DNA of 7,265 nucleotides from Bryobacteraceae bacterium (lineage in GTDB: Bacteria > Acidobacteriota > Terriglobia > Bryobacterales > Bryobacteraceae): positions 1-7,265 of the forward strand of contig JACMLA010000606.1 in assembly GCA_014379815.1 (NCBI GenBank). The letters are read 5' to 3'. Within the stretch, counting starts at the first letter, position 1, and every line of letters begins with the position of its first letter. The notes below the pieces were generated by a model. That model saw only the letters and a program-made list of their open reading frames with translations, had not been told where the DNA came from and did no database searches. Positions 7,019 to 7,265 of this stretch are shown here, in pieces. Position numbers and translations under genes: made by a program.

Positions 7019-7041
7019 CGAAGATTAGCACTACATCTTCG
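7019..7041. repeat. 7-bp perfect hairpin
   Basis: CGAAGAT (7019-7025) and ATCTTCG (7035-7041) are perfectly complementary with a 9-base loop. It lies 8 bases after the 12-bp hairpin at 6982-7010 and may be part of the same structured stretch. The 8-base palindrome GCTATAGC (7041-7048) follows at once. Confidence 0.4.
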
Positions 7042-7076
7042 CTATAGCCCTCCAGATCCGCCCGGCACGACTTGGG

Positions 7077-7098
7077 ATCCAATTCGACGCAGTTGGAT
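7077..7098. repeat. 8-bp hairpin with 6-base loop
   Basis: ATCCAATT (7077-7084) pairs with AGTTGGAT (7091-7098) with one G-U pair around the loop CGACGC. It stands 5 bases from the palindrome at 7104-7115. Confidence 0.4.
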
Positions 7099-7103
7099 GT
7101 GCG

Positions 7104-7115
7104 GTGTCGCGACAC
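7104..7115. promoter_or_regulatory. perfect 12-bp palindrome, operator-like
   Basis: GTGTCGCGACAC is its own reverse complement. Perfect palindromes of this size are common as dimeric repressor sites, but it lies downstream of the SnoaL-like gene (38 bases past its stop) and about 350 bases upstream of the epoxide hydrolase. A regulatory role is therefore weakly supported. Confidence 0.3.
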
Positions 7116-7152
7116 TCTAAGCCAAGCGAAAGGAACTTAGCGGCACTCTAAT

Positions 7153-7265
7153 TCAAGATGTCGTCGCACGTCTCGATGCCTCGGCAGGCAGCTCGCGGTC
7201 CCCGAATTGCCAGGCAGGAACGAGACGCACCTGAGCAATGCGCCAGCGATCGTCCAACTTGACCA
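7153..7265 (-). CDS. SnoaL/NTF2-like protein, C-terminal end only (5' end outside window)
   Basis: The minus-strand frame open from the window edge encodes 36 residues, VKLDDRWRIAQVRLVPAWQF then GDRELPAEASRRATTS, before a TGA at 7153-7155. The piece K.DDRWRIAQVRLVPAW is typical of the last beta-strands of small SnoaL/NTF2-like or DUF4440-like cone-fold proteins, where D.RWRI is followed by an alternating hydrophobic strand. Family function is broad (small-molecule isomerases, hydrolases, dehydratases and non-enzymatic binders), so no reaction is assigned. It is on the same strand as the epoxide hydrolase but 394 bp upstream, so they probably do not share an operon. The fragment is too short for a firm family call. 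Confidence 0.55.
   Translation of the reverse strand, partial: VKLDDRWRIAQVRLVPAWQFGDRELPAEASRRATTS

Larger units (their letters stand above)
6759..7152. other. 394-bp region without a convincing gene, rich in hairpins
   Basis: This gap separates the epoxide hydrolase from the upstream same-strand SnoaL-like gene. Frames on both strands are short or of improbable composition. It must hold the leader and probably the promoter of the epoxide hydrolase, but I see no -35/-10 pair I would defend. It contains a 14-bp imperfect inverted repeat (6829-6913), a 12-bp GC-rich hairpin (6982-7010), two smaller hairpins and a 12-bp palindrome, listed separately. No tRNA cloverleaf, transposase fragment or CRISPR-like repeat was seen. 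Confidence 0.6.

Noticed and set aside
7113..7151. 8-base direct repeat CACTCTAA at 7113-7120 and 7144-7151.
   Set aside because: Only two short copies 31 bases apart, with no conserved spacing to a promoter or gene start; compatible with chance.
7158..7262. Plus-strand ATG frame at 7158 preceded by AAAGGAAC.
   Set aside because: The GGA is too far from the ATG, the translation is Arg/Ala/Pro-rich and ends within about 34 codons, and the opposite strand carries a more plausible protein end.

Overview
The window reads as a chromosomal segment of a soil-type bacterium, most likely an Acidobacteriota member (Terriglobia-like). This rests on moderately high GC, a trehalose-synthase gene packed behind a GH57/DUF3536 protein, and a small coiled-coil protein of a kind I associate with that phylum. 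The assignment is by eye and not certain.

Left part (1-5134, plus strand): three genes run in the same direction with short gaps (5 bp, then 44 bp). They are the C-terminal part of a GH57-type protein with a DUF3536 domain (5' end outside the window), malto-oligosyltrehalose synthase treY, and a CPA2-type cation/proton antiporter. The first two fit maltodextrin/glycogen processing. TreY rearranges the reducing-end linkage of maltodextrins to the trehalose linkage, and the GH57-type protein probably acts on the same alpha-glucans. TreZ, needed to release trehalose, is not in the window. The antiporter may be co-transcribed, which would place ion homeostasis next to synthesis of a compatible solute; that link is inference.

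Middle (5122-5616): the antiporter meets a short minus-strand coiled-coil gene tail to tail, with only 3 bp between the stop codons. One inverted repeat covers both stops and makes both proteins end in Gln-Ile-Gly. Upstream of the coiled-coil gene lies what looks like the broken start of a YdeI/OmdA-family gene. It is joined to the preceding epoxide hydrolase gene by an ATGA overlap and stopped by a TAG at codon 16.

Right part (5613-7265, minus strand): an intact epoxide hydrolase of the EHN/alpha-beta hydrolase family has visibly more GC-rich third codon positions than treY. Next come 394 bp without a convincing gene but with several hairpins and inverted repeats. Last is the C-terminal end of a probable SnoaL/NTF2-like protein cut by the window edge. 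This right half looks like an accessory segment beside a conserved metabolic operon. I see no tRNA, rRNA, CRISPR array, transposase or recognisable defence system, and no complete undescribed system.
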